DNA of 64,000 nt from Streptomyces lavendofoliae (GCF_014649735.1 NZ_BMTP01000012.1:1-64000), one strand, 5' to 3'. Counted from the first letter of the stretch, positions 42,798 through 53,098 are shown. The notes: generated by a model not told the origin, from the letters alone. Translations and numbers: made by a program.

Positions 42798-43964
42798 TCA
42801 GGCCGGGGTCGCTCCGGGCTCGCCGGACCGGGTGGCGGCCGACCCGGCGGGGCCGGAGGTGTCCGAGGGGGTGGAGGTACCGGAGGTCTCGGAGGTACCG
42901 GGCGTCCCGGAGGCGCCGGAGGTACCGGCCGTCCCGGAGGTACCGGCCGTCCCGGAGGTACCGGAGGCGCCGGAGGTACCGGCCGTCCCGGAGGCGCCGG
43001 ACGTCTCGGACGCGGCCGAGGGCTGGGCGGGCTCGGCAGCGCCGGACGGGCCCGAGGCACCGGAGGAACCGGACGAACCCGAGGCCGGAGCGGTGGGCGC
43101 CGTGCCGTCGGCCGGGCCGGACGGCTCCGCACCCCGCCCGCCGGACGCGTCCGGCGACTCCGGGTCCCGCCCGCCGGGCGCGCGCGGCGTCACCGGGGCG
43201 GACGGCTTGCGGCCGAGGAGGCGGTCGGCGCGGGAGCCGAGGCCCCAGGCCGTGACCCGCCACAGCGCCTCCACCACGATGTCCCGGCTCATCTTGGAGT
43301 CGCCGAGCTCCCGCTCGACGAAGGTGATCGGCACCTCGACGACGTGGTACCCGGCCGCGACCGCGCGACGGGCGAGGTCGACCTGGAAGCAGTACCCCTG
43401 GGACGCCACCTCGTCGAGCCCGAGGCCCTCCAGGGTCTCCTTGCGGAAGGCGCGGAACCCGCCGGTGACGTCCCGGATGGGGACGTCCAGGAGGAGACGC
43501 GAGTAGGTGCTGCCACCGCGGGAGAGGAACTCGCGCGACTTGGGCCAGTTCACCACCCGGCCGCCGGGCACCCAGCGGGAGCCCAGGACGAGGTCGGCGC
43601 CCTTGAGGGCGGTCAGCAGGCGCGGAAGCTCCTCCGGCTGGTGGGAGCCGTCGGCGTCCATCTCGACGAGCACGCCGTAGCCGTGCTCGATGCCCCAGCG
43701 GAAGCCCGCCAGGTACGCGGCCCCGAGCCCTTCCTTGCCCTTGCGGTGCAGGACGTGGACGTGGTCGTCCTGGGCGGCCAGTTCGGCGGCCAGTTTGCCG
43801 GTGCCGTCCGGGCTGTTGTCGTCGGCGACCAGGACGTCGACGTCCGGCACGGCGGCGCGCACCCGGGACACGATCGGCTTGATGTTCTCGGCCTCGTTGT
43901 AGGTCGGGATGATCACCAAGGCTCTGCCGAGCGGGCCGTAGCGCCTCTGGCCACCGTCGTTCAC
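42798..43964 (-). CDS. ppm1: polyprenol monophosphomannose synthase (GT2) with repetitive tail
   Basis: 388 aa. The catalytic GT2 domain (1-~250) transfers mannose from GDP-mannose to polyprenol phosphate. Signatures: IPTYNEAENIKPIV, VADDNSPDGTGK, EMDADGSHQPEE (metal-binding Asp103/Asp105) and RVVNWPKSREFLSRGGSTYS. No membrane helices. The lipid-mannose donor feeds protein O-mannosylation. The remaining ~130 residues are Ser/Gly/Thr/Ala/Pro-rich with GTSGTAGTSGASG-type repeats, absent from the minimal enzyme. Start ATG opens MNDGGQRRYG. Confidence 0.92.
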   Translation of the reverse strand: MNDGGQRRYGPLGRALVIIPTYNEAENIKPIVSRVRAAVPDVDVLVADDNSPDGTGKLAAELAAQDDHVHVLHRKGKEGLGAAYLAGFRWGIEHGYGVLVEMDADGSHQPEELPRLLTALKGADLVLGSRWVPGGRVVNWPKSREFLSRGGSTYSRLLLDVPIRDVTGGFRAFRKETLEGLGLDEVASQGYCFQVDLARRAVAAGYHVVEVPITFVERELGDSKMSRDIVVEALWRVTAWGLGSRADRLLGRKPSAPVTPRAPGGRDPESPDASGGRGAEPSGPADGTAPTAPASGSSGSSGASGPSGAAEPAQPSAASETSGASGTAGTSGASGTSGTAGTSGTAGTSGASGTPGTSETSGTSTPSDTSGPAGSAATRSGEPGATPA

Positions 43965-44637
43965 TGCTGCCCCTTACGTCCGTACACGGATCACCACCAT
44001 AGCGAGCCCGGGGCGGCGGGCGTCGCGGCGGCGGTGGGGAAAGCGGCGGGACCGGCCGGAACGGCGCCCGGAACGTCCCCGGAGCAGCACGCCGGAGGGC
44101 CGGCGGAAGGACCGCGGAGGGACGGCGACCGGCCGGGGACGACGGGTGGACGACCGGCGCGAGCACGGCGGACGGCCGCCGGGAGAGCGGCCGCCGGACG
44201 GAGGCGCGAGTGGGGGCCCGACGTCCTTCGGGCCGACCTGGGGCCCGCTGGCTGCGGGTCGACCGAGAGCCGTTGTCTACTGAACATCCGGGCCCCACCC
44301 GGGTCGCACCTCCCCCGGGCTCCTGGGGAGCAGGGGGGACCTCCGGCCGGCAAAAACCTTCCCTCGCCCCCGAGGACGCGGGCACTGAACCTGGCTCCCA
44401 GTGGTGGTGCGCCGGTGCGGCACACCACCCCATGACCCAGCGGCGTTCGACGACTGCGTGAAGGTCGGCCGGTCGGACGTCCTGTGGTGGACCCGCCGAA
44501 CCTACCCGCCGCCGACCGCTCGCTGTCAACAGTCGTTCGACCTGCGGCGATCGACGGAAACAGCAGGTCAGAGGGGAAGATCCGCAGGTCGCGGGCAAGA
44601 GCCGGGAACCCGTGCGTGAACCCGGAATGCCCTTACG
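43965..44637 (-). promoter_or_regulatory. 673-bp gene-free region: candidate promoter and long leader of ppm1
   Basis: On the minus strand TTGACA (44529-44524), 19 bases, then TAGGTT (44504-44499) make a good promoter, placing the start about 525 nt before ppm1. The leader holds a 12-bp stem with one mismatch and a 3-base loop (44403-44429) and further GC-rich stems near 44300-44350. No ORF with Streptomyces codon bias was found. I recognise no known riboswitch. Confidence 0.45.
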
Positions 44638-46263
44638 TCACTCGTTCGGTCGTACGAAGACCGTGCGCCCGGAGACAACGGTCCGCAGGCAGACGGGGAG
44701 GTCGACGCCGGGGGTGAGATCGGGCAGGCCGGGCGTCCCGGAGCGCGGGTCGGTGGACCAGCGGGCGACGCGGTCGTCGGGTGCCTGGACGACCAGTTCC
44801 TCGGCGCGCCAGACCGCGTAGTCGGCCGGTGCGCCCGGCACGAGGACTCCGGCGTCGTCCCGGCCGGTGGCCCGCCAGCCGCCCCGGGTGTGGGCGGTGA
44901 AGCCCGCCCGGACCGAGATGCGGTGCTCCGGCGTGCGGTGGAACGCGGCGGCCCGGACGGTGCCCCACGGGTCCAGCGGAGTGACCGGGCTGTCGGAGCC
45001 GAACGCCAGCGGCACGCCGGCGCGCAGCATCGCGGCGAAGGGGTTGAGGGTGCGCGCCCGGTCGGCGCCCAGGCGCTCGGCGTACATGCCGTCCGCACCG
45101 CCCCAGGCGGCGTCGAAGGCGGGCTGTACGGAGGCGGTGAGGCCCAGCTCGGCGAACGCGGCCACGGTCTCGGGGGTGAGCATCTCGGCGTGCTCGACGC
45201 GGTGGCGGGCGGCACGCACGCGTGCCAGGCCGACCGTCTCGGCGGCGGCCCGTACACCCTCGACGACGGCGCCGACGGCGGCGTCCCCGATGGCGTGGAA
45301 GCCGGCCTGGAGCCCGGCCTCGGTGCAGGCCGTGACGTGGGCGGCGATGGCGGCCGCGTCCAGGTGGGCGGTGCCGGTGTGGGCGGCGTCGGCGTACGGC
45401 TCGTGCAGACAGGCGGTGTGGGAGCCGAGGGAACCGTCGACGAAGAGGTCCCCTGCCGCGCCGATCGCGCCGAGTTCGCGGACGCGCCGGGCGTCCTTCT
45501 CGCCGGACACGGCCTCGGCCCAGTAACCGACGACCCGGGGGCCGGGCTCCTCGGCGGCGAGCGCCAGCAGCGCGGTGAAGTCCTCCTCGTCGGAGATCTC
45601 GGGACCGGCGCACTCGTGCACGGTGCCGATGCCGAGGGCGGCCGCGCGGCGCCGCGCGGCCCGCTGGGCCTCGGCGCGCCGGGCGGGGGTCACGGCGGCG
45701 TGGGCGGCGGCGCGTACGGCGTGGTGCGCGGCGGCGGTGAGCGGCCGGTCCGGGTGGTATCCGGGCAGGCCGGTGACGCCGGGGACGAGGTCCAGGAGGG
45801 CGGTGGTCACGACCGCGGAGTGGACGTCGACACGGGGCAGGTAGAGCGGGCGTCCGCCGGTGGCCTCGTCGAGTTCCGCACGGGACGGCGGGCGCCGCTC
45901 GGGCCAGCGGGCGGCGTCCCAGCCGTGGCCGAGGAGGACGGTGTCCGCGGGCCGGGCGGCGCTGTACGCCCGTACGCGCTCCAGGGCGTCGGCGAGCGAG
46001 TGGGCGCCCGACAGGTCGAGGCCGGTGAGGGCGAGCCCGGTGGCGGTGGTGTGGACGTGCGCGTCGGTGAAGGCGGGGGTCACCAGGGCGCCTTCGAGGT
46101 CGATCACCTCGTCCACGCCGGAGGCGAAGGCGTCGGCCGCGCCCTCGGATCCCACCCAGGCGACATGGCCGCGTTCGACGACCATCGCGGTGGCGAAGGG
46201 GTCGGCGGGGCTGTGGACGTCTCCACCGCGCAGCAGCACGGTGCGGTGTTCGCTCTCGGTCAT
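44638..46263 (-). CDS. amidohydrolase family protein (YtcJ-like)
   Basis: 541 aa. Metal-dependent hydrolase of the amidohydrolase_3/YtcJ branch: LVTPAFTDAHVHTTATGLAL (His69/His71), FVDGSLGSHTACLHEPYADA, AGLQAGFHAIGDAAVGAVVE, RHRVEHAEML and PLAFGSDSPVTPLDPWGTV (metal-ligand Asp). Cytosolic; substrate unknown, probably an amide or cyclic imide. ATG 46263. An Lrp/AsnC gene lies 22 bp upstream on the same strand and could regulate it. Confidence 0.9.
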   Translation of the reverse strand: MTESEHRTVLLRGGDVHSPADPFATAMVVERGHVAWVGSEGAADAFASGVDEVIDLEGALVTPAFTDAHVHTTATGLALTGLDLSGAHSLADALERVRAYSAARPADTVLLGHGWDAARWPERRPPSRAELDEATGGRPLYLPRVDVHSAVVTTALLDLVPGVTGLPGYHPDRPLTAAAHHAVRAAAHAAVTPARRAEAQRAARRRAAALGIGTVHECAGPEISDEEDFTALLALAAEEPGPRVVGYWAEAVSGEKDARRVRELGAIGAAGDLFVDGSLGSHTACLHEPYADAAHTGTAHLDAAAIAAHVTACTEAGLQAGFHAIGDAAVGAVVEGVRAAAETVGLARVRAARHRVEHAEMLTPETVAAFAELGLTASVQPAFDAAWGGADGMYAERLGADRARTLNPFAAMLRAGVPLAFGSDSPVTPLDPWGTVRAAAFHRTPEHRISVRAGFTAHTRGGWRATGRDDAGVLVPGAPADYAVWRAEELVVQAPDDRVARWSTDPRSGTPGLPDLTPGVDLPVCLRTVVSGRTVFVRPNE

Positions 46264-46285
46264 GGTGACCAGCCTAGATACGCGG

Positions 46286-46726
46286 TCACACGCGCGGTGG
46301 CCGGGCCTCGTACGGAGTGGACAGCACGACTGTCGTACGAGTGGAGACACCGGACTGCGAGCGGATCCGGGTGAGCAGGTGCTCCAGTTCCAGGGGGGTG
46401 GCCACCCGCACCTTGAGGATGTAGTTCTCGTCGCCGGCGACGCTGTGGCAGGCCTCGATCTCGGCGATGTCGGCGAGCCGCTCCGCGATGTCGTCGGGGG
46501 CGCTGGGGTCGAACGGTTTGACCGAGATGAACGCGGTCAGCGGCAGGCCGACCGCCTCCGGGTCGACGACGGCGGCGTAGCCGCGGATGACTCCGCGCTG
46601 CTCGAGGCGCCGGACGCGCTGATGCACCGCCGAGGTGGACAGGCCGGTGGCCTTGCCCAGGTCGGTGTAGCTCATGCGCCCGTCCTTGACGAGCAACTCG
46701 ACGATCTGACGATCCAGCTCCTCCAT
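46286..46726 (-). CDS. Lrp/AsnC-family regulator
   Basis: 146 aa. Helix-turn-helix near residues 18-45 (MSYTDLGKATGLSTSAVHQR), then a RAM ligand domain with HSVAGDENYILKVRV. Amino-acid-responsive regulator. It probably regulates its own promoter and the downstream amidohydrolase, with which it forms a likely operon. Confidence 0.94.
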   Translation of the reverse strand: MEELDRQIVELLVKDGRMSYTDLGKATGLSTSAVHQRVRRLEQRGVIRGYAAVVDPEAVGLPLTAFISVKPFDPSAPDDIAERLADIAEIEACHSVAGDENYILKVRVATPLELEHLLTRIRSQSGVSTRTTVVLSTPYEARPPRV

Positions 46727-46930
46727 GCGGTCAACCTATTGCCCCGGGCGCCCCGCGGCACAGCCGGAAGTGCCGTGGAAGGGCACCTGCGGGCGTCATG
46801 TGACGAAGGCCACAGGCTTCAGGCAGTGTCCTTTCGTGACCGGATGGTTATTCGCGCGAGCGGATGGGAATTGCTTGCTGTGGTCGAGGCCGCAAGAGCC
46901 TGGTCGGCCCACCCGAGGGGGAGATTCTCC

Positions 46931-47329
46931 ATGCAGGAGCCTGTTGATTCGGTCGTATCCCATGAGGACGACGAACTCGACGCGTACGACACTTTCGAGA
47001 TGGTCCGGGTGATCTGCCCGGACTGTTCCCAGCCCATCGCGCTGCTGGCGGACGAGGACGTGCTCCCGGAGCACGCCCTGTGCCCGACACCGTGGAACCC
47101 GTTCGTGCTGACGGTGTGCACCGGCACCGGACGGGCGGCCACCGACGCGCGCGCCGCCGACGAGACACTGGAGCTCCAGGAGCAGGACACCGCCCTGCTC
47201 CTGACCCTCCCCCAGGGGCTCGACTGGCGCACCCAGCCCTTCTCGCACGTGGGCGGGCCGGGCTCGCGTCCCATCAAGGTGCCGGGCCCGGCGCAGCGCC
47301 AGATGCCGCGGTTGCGGCGCGCGGCCTGA
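46931..47329 (+). CDS. conserved actinomycete protein with CxxC motif
   Basis: 132 aa from ATG 46931, preceded by GAGGGGGAG. An acidic N-terminus leads to a zinc-finger-like CPDCSQPIALLADEDVLPEH followed by ALCP; the rest is polar with a basic C-terminus (RQMPRLRRAA). Reading frames extending upstream lack a good start. Function unknown; possibly a small zinc-binding regulator. Confidence 0.8.
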   Translation: MQEPVDSVVSHEDDELDAYDTFEMVRVICPDCSQPIALLADEDVLPEHALCPTPWNPFVLTVCTGTGRAATDARAADETLELQEQDTALLLTLPQGLDWRTQPFSHVGGPGSRPIKVPGPAQRQMPRLRRAA

Positions 47330-47390
47330 GCCGGCCGGACGGCCCCGGCGCGGGGCCCCAGGCCCCGCGCGCTCCCGTCCCTGACCCGTG

Positions 47391-47441
47391 ACGGTCCCGC
47401 ACCACGTCCCGCGCGGAGCGTGGGGCGTGGTGCGGGACCGT
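47391..47441. terminator. large stem-loop downstream of the CxxC protein gene
   Basis: ACGGTCCCGCACCACG and CGTGGTGCGGGACCGT pair perfectly over 16 bp around a 19-base loop. It lies in the 301-bp gene-free gap (47330-47630) between convergent genes. The rest of the gap shows only GC-rich sequence. Confidence 0.8.
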
Positions 47442-47630
47442 GCCGTCCGGCGCGGGACGGCGCCGGGCGGGGCCGCCGGCAGTCACGACCCGGCGCACCA
47501 CGGGCACCCGAGCCGCGGCACCCCATCGACGGCACGCCGGCCGCTCCGGCCGACGGACCGTACCGGGCCGCCGTGACCTGGAGTGGACCGGGCGCACGGC
47601 AGCACCGGGGTGGCGCGCTTCCCGGGGAGG

Positions 47631-48803
47631 TCAGCGGCTCTCGGGGCCCACGACGTGACGGGCGATCACCATGCGCTGGATCTGGTTGGTGCCTTCGACG
47701 ATCTGCAGCACCTTGGCCTCGCGCATGTAACGCTCGACCGGGAAGTCGGCGGTGTAGCCGTAGCCGCCCAGCACCTGGACCGCGTCGGTGGTCACCTTCA
47801 TCGCCGCGTCCGTGCAGAACAGCTTCGCCATGGCGGCCTCCCGCGAGAAGGGCAGGCCCGCGTCGCGCAGCCGGGCGGCGGCCAGGTACAGGGACCGCCC
47901 CGCCTCGATCTGCGTGGCCATGTCGGCCAGCAGGAAGCGCAGGCCCTGGAAGTCCGCGACCGGGCGGCCGAACTGCTGCCGGCCGGTCGCGTAGGTGACC
48001 GCCTCGTCCAGGGCGGCCTGGGCGACACCGATGGCACAGGCGGCGATCCCGAGACGCCCGGAGTCCAGGGCGGAGAGCGCGATGGCGAAGCCCTGGCCCT
48101 CGTCCCCGATGCGGCGGGCGTCGGGGACGCGTACGCCGTCGAAGTGCAGCTGCGCGGTGGGCGAGCCCTTCATGCCCATCTTCTTCTCGGGCGTGGCGGC
48201 CGAGAGTCCCTCGGCGTCGCCGGGGACCAGGAAGGCGGTGATGCCCCGCGGCCCCTCGACGCCCGTGCGGGCCAGCACCGTGTAGAAGTCGGCGACGCCG
48301 CCGTGGGTGATCCACGCCTTGGTGCCGGTGATGATCCAGTCGTCGCCCTCGCGGACCGCCTTCGTGCGCAGCGAGGCCGCGTCGGAACCGGACGAGGGCT
48401 CCGACAGGCAGTACGCCCCGAGGAGTCCGCCGCCGAGCATGGCCGGCAGGTGCTCGGTCCGCTGCTCCTTGGTGCCGTAGCCGGCCAGGGCGTGGCAGGC
48501 GAGGGAGTGGACGCTGACGCCCAGGCCCACGGTCAGGCGGGCGGCGGCGAGCTCTTCCAGGACCTGGAGGTAGACCTCGTAGGGCTGGTCGCCTCCGCCG
48601 AAGCCGGAGTCGTACGGCAGGCCGAGCAGCCCGGAGTCGGAGAGCAGCGAGAAGACCTCGCGCGGGAAGCGCCCGGCGTCCTCCTCCTCCGCCGCGCGCG
48701 GAGCGATCTCCCGCTGGACGATGTCACGCACCAGGGCGATCAGATCCCTGGCTTCCTCGGTGGGCAGCTGTCGGTCCACCGGCTGCGGGGCGCGGTCGGG
48801 CAT
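47631..48803 (-). CDS. acyl-CoA dehydrogenase
   Basis: 390-aa flavoprotein oxidising acyl-CoA to enoyl-CoA. Signatures: YCLSEPSSGSDAASLRTKAV (FAD/substrate loop), ITGTKAWITHGGVADFYTVL, GYTADFPVERYMREAK and the catalytic Glu in QIVEGTNQIQRMVIARHVVG. Complete family length. Substrate chain (short-chain or branched) cannot be fixed from sequence. Confidence 0.95.
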   Translation of the reverse strand: MPDRAPQPVDRQLPTEEARDLIALVRDIVQREIAPRAAEEEDAGRFPREVFSLLSDSGLLGLPYDSGFGGGDQPYEVYLQVLEELAAARLTVGLGVSVHSLACHALAGYGTKEQRTEHLPAMLGGGLLGAYCLSEPSSGSDAASLRTKAVREGDDWIITGTKAWITHGGVADFYTVLARTGVEGPRGITAFLVPGDAEGLSAATPEKKMGMKGSPTAQLHFDGVRVPDARRIGDEGQGFAIALSALDSGRLGIAACAIGVAQAALDEAVTYATGRQQFGRPVADFQGLRFLLADMATQIEAGRSLYLAAARLRDAGLPFSREAAMAKLFCTDAAMKVTTDAVQVLGGYGYTADFPVERYMREAKVLQIVEGTNQIQRMVIARHVVGPESR

Positions 48804-49025
48804 GGGGGCGCTCTCCTCCCTGTCGGGCGCTGCGGCGGGCGCGCGCGAAGGGTTGGGCGGCGCCGCCGGGTCTCACTGCTTCGCCGATGCTGCCTTCCCG
48901 GATCACGGAACCGGCTGACCAGCGGCTGTGGCGGGTCGAGTATGCCCGATCGAGGGACTTCCGTCACTGGGCAGTTGTTGATCGTTCGGCCGCCCCCCAC
49001 CCCTCGCTCACCTTGGTACGCACCA

Positions 49026-49055
49026 TTGACCGTAATGGTCTAGTCCTTCTACCGT
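49026..49055 (+). promoter_or_regulatory. chitinase promoter with DasR-type site in the spacer
   Basis: TTGACC (49026-49031), 18 bases, TACCGT (49050-49055). The spacer and -10 edge contain TGGTCTAGTCC (49036-49046), matching the core of the dre consensus TGGTCTAGACCA. Binding there would block polymerase. The remainder of 48804-49127 has no gene. Confidence 0.7.
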
Positions 49056-49127
49056 GCGGGGCAACGCCATGCCGCGTTCATGACATCGAGGCACCGCCCG
49101 CTCTCCCTCCCGTACGAGGAGACCCGC

Positions 49128-50411
<1,284 letters not shown>

Positions 50412-50418
50412 CGGTCCG

Positions 50419-50471
50419 CCGGCGTGCTCCGGCCCGGCCGGGCCGGAGCGGGCCGGGTCGGAGCACGCCGG
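50419..50471. terminator. bidirectional terminator after the chitinase
   Basis: CCGGCGTGCTCCG and CGGAGCACGCCGG form a 13-bp perfect stem with inner GC-rich pairing, between the chitinase and the convergent small membrane protein gene. Confidence 0.8.
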
Positions 50472-50472
50472 G

Positions 50473-50619
50473 TCAGAGCAGGCCGACCTGCGTGACCAGC
50501 ATGGCGAGGACGACGACGAGCACCCAGCCCAGGGCGTGCTCCAGGAGCTGGGGCCCGTCGTCCTGCGGCCCTCCGGTACGGGTGCGGGGAGCGGCGACGG
50601 CGGCGGCGTTCGTGGTCAT
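50473..50619 (-). CDS. SCO1431-type small membrane protein
   Basis: 48 aa: a polar N-terminus MTTNAAAVAAPRTRTGGPQD, then one TM helix LGWVLVVVLAMLVTQVGLL at the very C-terminus. It resembles the SCO1431 family of tiny actinomycete membrane proteins. Function unknown. It has a GC-biased third position and a start consistent with the family. It lies between the chitinase and the C39-like peptidase. Confidence 0.75.
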   Translation of the reverse strand: MTTNAAAVAAPRTRTGGPQDDGPQLLEHALGWVLVVVLAMLVTQVGLL

Positions 50620-50734
50620 GGGTACTCGCTCTTTCGGCCGGTACGGGATGTCCCCACAGTGCCAGCGCGGACGGCCCCACCGGTAGAGACGTTCATCACG
50701 GCCCGGCGGTCGGCCGCTCCCGGCCGGCCGCCGC

Positions 50735-52153
50735 TCAGTGGACGCCGACCGCGGCCAGCGCCCGGCGTTGCGCGGTCGTGGGGTGGGCCGGCCAGTACAG
50801 GTAGCAGACGCCGCCTGTGCCCGACACCACTTTCCCGGTCGAGTTGTAGCGCTTGGTCCGCAACCAGATGTTCTCCCACTCGCGGCGCCGGTAGACCCGG
50901 CGCACGGCCTCGTTGCTCGGGGATGCCGGGTCGTTGGCGATCACGTCGCCCTCGGCGGTGAACCCGATCACCGTCATCAGGTGGCCCGCCGTGCCGTAGC
51001 CCGCCCCGGTGAGCTCCTCCGCCCGGAACGACTGGGACGTTATGGCCGGGATCCCCGCGCGGATCAGGGTCTCCAGCTCGGTCAGCGACCGCAGCCGGGT
51101 GACGACCGCGCTCATGTCGTCGTACGTGGCGGCGTAGGCGGCGTTGAAGGGCCAGTTCCCGCAGCCGTCGTACTGGTAATCGAACGTGTACCGGGCCGCG
51201 TGGCAGACCTGGGGGTCGGCGTATTGGGGGTTCACCCAGGCCAGATCCTGGGCGGTCGGCCGGCGGCCCCAGTACTCGATGATCATCTGGGAGGAGGTGG
51301 GGCTGCACCACGCCTCGCCGCCGTTGTCGTACTCCGGGTACTGGCCGATGTGGATGTTCTGCGAGTAGCGCGGGACCACCAGCTCGCGGGCGAGGCCCGG
51401 CTCGGAAGCGGGCACCGTGAAGCGGTCCGGGACGTCGGACGCCATCGCGCCGACCCGCCACACGGTCGGCGTGAGCCGGGTGCCGGGCCTGCGGTGGAGC
51501 GTGAGCCGCAGGCGGTACGACGCCAGGCGCAGCCCGCTCGCGGCGTCGTCGATCGCGAAGGTGTCCGTCCAGACGGTGCTCCGGCCGTCCTTCTGGCCGT
51601 CGACCGAGGTGCGCCGGATCTCCTCGTCGCCGGACGCCCAGCGGCCCATGACGTACCAGGGGGTCTCGGAGCCGTCCGAGTAACGGCCCCTGAGCTCGAC
51701 CGCGATCCAGGTGCCGGGCGGGGTGTCGGCGTTCCACGAGGGGACGACCTCGGTGGCCGGCACGGTGGAGCGGTGCTCGGGCGAGGTCCAGGTGGCGTAC
51801 TCCCAGGTGGCCGTCGTCCCGGTGTGCGGGTCGGTGTAGTCGGTGCGCCCGGCGGGGGTGCCGATCACCAGCCCGGGCCGGCGGGCGAGGACGGCGCGGG
51901 TGCCGGCGCCGGTGCCGGAGCACCAGTCGGTGTACGACGTCCAGAAGCGGTTGTCCACGACGTCGCCGGCGAGGCCGGACGGCGCCCGGCGGTCGCGGCC
52001 GTTGCCGGTGGCCAGGGCGGTGGCGGGCGCCGACGACGCCGCGGCGGTGCCGACGGCGGCGAGCGCCGCCGCCAGGACGGTTCTGCGGGCGGCGGACGAC
52101 GGTCCGCGGGGCGCTCCGGACGGCGGTTCGGACGGCGGCGGGGAACTGGTCAT
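50735..52153 (-). CDS. Tat-exported C39-like cysteine peptidase
   Basis: 472 aa. A twin-arginine signal (RRTVLAAALAAVGTAAASSA) precedes a large N-terminal beta-rich domain and a C-terminal papain-like domain. Catalytic residues visible: Cys in GEAWCSPTSSQMIIEYWG, His in TAGHLMTVIGF and Asp/Asn in IANDPASPS. Known as a peptidase C39-family extracellular protein. It has no ABC transporter domain, so it is not a bacteriocin-processing exporter. Substrate unknown. GTG/ATG: ATG 52153 chosen. Confidence 0.88.
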   Translation of the reverse strand: MTSSPPPSEPPSGAPRGPSSAARRTVLAAALAAVGTAAASSAPATALATGNGRDRRAPSGLAGDVVDNRFWTSYTDWCSGTGAGTRAVLARRPGLVIGTPAGRTDYTDPHTGTTATWEYATWTSPEHRSTVPATEVVPSWNADTPPGTWIAVELRGRYSDGSETPWYVMGRWASGDEEIRRTSVDGQKDGRSTVWTDTFAIDDAASGLRLASYRLRLTLHRRPGTRLTPTVWRVGAMASDVPDRFTVPASEPGLARELVVPRYSQNIHIGQYPEYDNGGEAWCSPTSSQMIIEYWGRRPTAQDLAWVNPQYADPQVCHAARYTFDYQYDGCGNWPFNAAYAATYDDMSAVVTRLRSLTELETLIRAGIPAITSQSFRAEELTGAGYGTAGHLMTVIGFTAEGDVIANDPASPSNEAVRRVYRRREWENIWLRTKRYNSTGKVVSGTGGVCYLYWPAHPTTAQRRALAAVGVH

Positions 52154-52277
52154 GGCGAGACCCCCGGTCGGTCGGGATGCACGGGAGGTGTGCACGACGT
52201 GGGTACGGCGGATGCGCCCACTATCCCGGTTCGGGTGGCGCCCCGGCCAGCGATGCGGCACGCGTCGCCCCACCAAT

Positions 52278-52316
52278 ATTGGTCTCCACCTGTGGCTTTG
52301 TAGGGTGGTCGGCATG
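52278..52316 (+). promoter_or_regulatory. leaderless promoter of the kinase-like gene
   Basis: TTGGTC, 16 bases, TAGGGT ends 7 bases before the ATG, consistent with a leaderless transcript. A perfect palindrome CCAATATTGG overlaps the -35 side. Confidence 0.55.
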
Positions 52317-52955
52317 GACGACCTCGACCGGCCCGCCGCCGCCCTGCGCGCGCTGCCGCCCTCCTGCGGCCCCGTCCGGCTGATCGCGGTCGACGGCCAC
52401 GCGGGTTCGGGCAAGTCCACGTTCGCCGCCCGGCTGGCGGCGGCGCTCGGCGGCGCCCCGGTGCTCCACCTCGACGACATCGCCACGCACGACGAGCTCT
52501 TCGCGTGGACCGGCCGCCTGCGGGTCCAGGTGCTCGAGCCCCTGGCCCGCGGCGAGGACGCGCGCATTCACCCGTACGACTGGAATCGGCGGTGCTTCGG
52601 CCCCACACGGCCGCTCCCCGCGGCGCCCGTCGTGCTCATCGAGGGGGTGGGTGCCGGGCGCCGCGCCCTGCGGCCCCACCTGGCCTCGCTGCTGTGGATG
52701 GAGCGGGGGGCCGAGGAGTCGTGGGAACGGGGCCGGCACCGGGACGGACCTGCGCAGGACGCCTTCTGGGCCGGGTGGACGGCGGCCGAGACGCGCCACT
52801 TCGCCGCGGACCCCTCCCGGCCGTTCGCCGATGTGCTGGTGCAGGAGTGCGCACAGGGGTACGAGTGGCTGCCGGGGCCTGCTGCGACAGCAGGCGCGGA
52901 CCAAATCGTCACCGAGAGTGACCGGTTTGCGCACCCCTCCCGCCCGCCGTACTGA
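52314..52955 (+). CDS. uridine-kinase-like P-loop protein
   Basis: 213 aa. P-loop DGHAGSGKST at residues 27-36, a DxD-like segment LHLDDIATHDELFAWTGRLR, and the RIHPYDWNRR/VVLIEGVGAG pattern of uridine kinase/phosphoribulokinase-like proteins. Likely phosphorylates a nucleoside or small hydroxyl substrate; exact substrate unknown. It starts at an ATG on an apparently leaderless transcript. Confidence 0.85.
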   Translation: MDDLDRPAAALRALPPSCGPVRLIAVDGHAGSGKSTFAARLAAALGGAPVLHLDDIATHDELFAWTGRLRVQVLEPLARGEDARIHPYDWNRRCFGPTRPLPAAPVVLIEGVGAGRRALRPHLASLLWMERGAEESWERGRHRDGPAQDAFWAGWTAAETRHFAADPSRPFADVLVQECAQGYEWLPGPAATAGADQIVTESDRFAHPSRPPY

Positions 52956-52993
52956 GCAGTCGGAAATCAGCCTCCAGAGTGCCCCAACTTCGC

Positions 52994-53098
52994 TTGACCG
53001 ACGGGGCGTACAGGTCTTACGTTTCCCATGTGCGGCTTTCCGGAGCCGTCGCAGACGCGAAGCCCCCGGTTGTTCCCCCGTGATCGGGGGCTTCGTTC
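52994..53098 (+). ncRNA. candidate small RNA or terminated leader
   Basis: TTGACC (52994-52999), 18 bases, TACGTT (53018-53023), then about 70 bases ending in a terminator stem CGAAGCCCCCG/CGGGGGCTTCG (53058-53068 with 53085-53095) followed by TTCT. The gap 52956-53327 has no convincing ORF. It could be a free-standing sRNA or an attenuated leader of the AAA gene. Confidence 0.5.

Noticed and set aside
44403..44429. Stem-loop considered as part of a tRNA
   Set aside because: No cloverleaf, T-loop or anticodon arm can be drawn around it.
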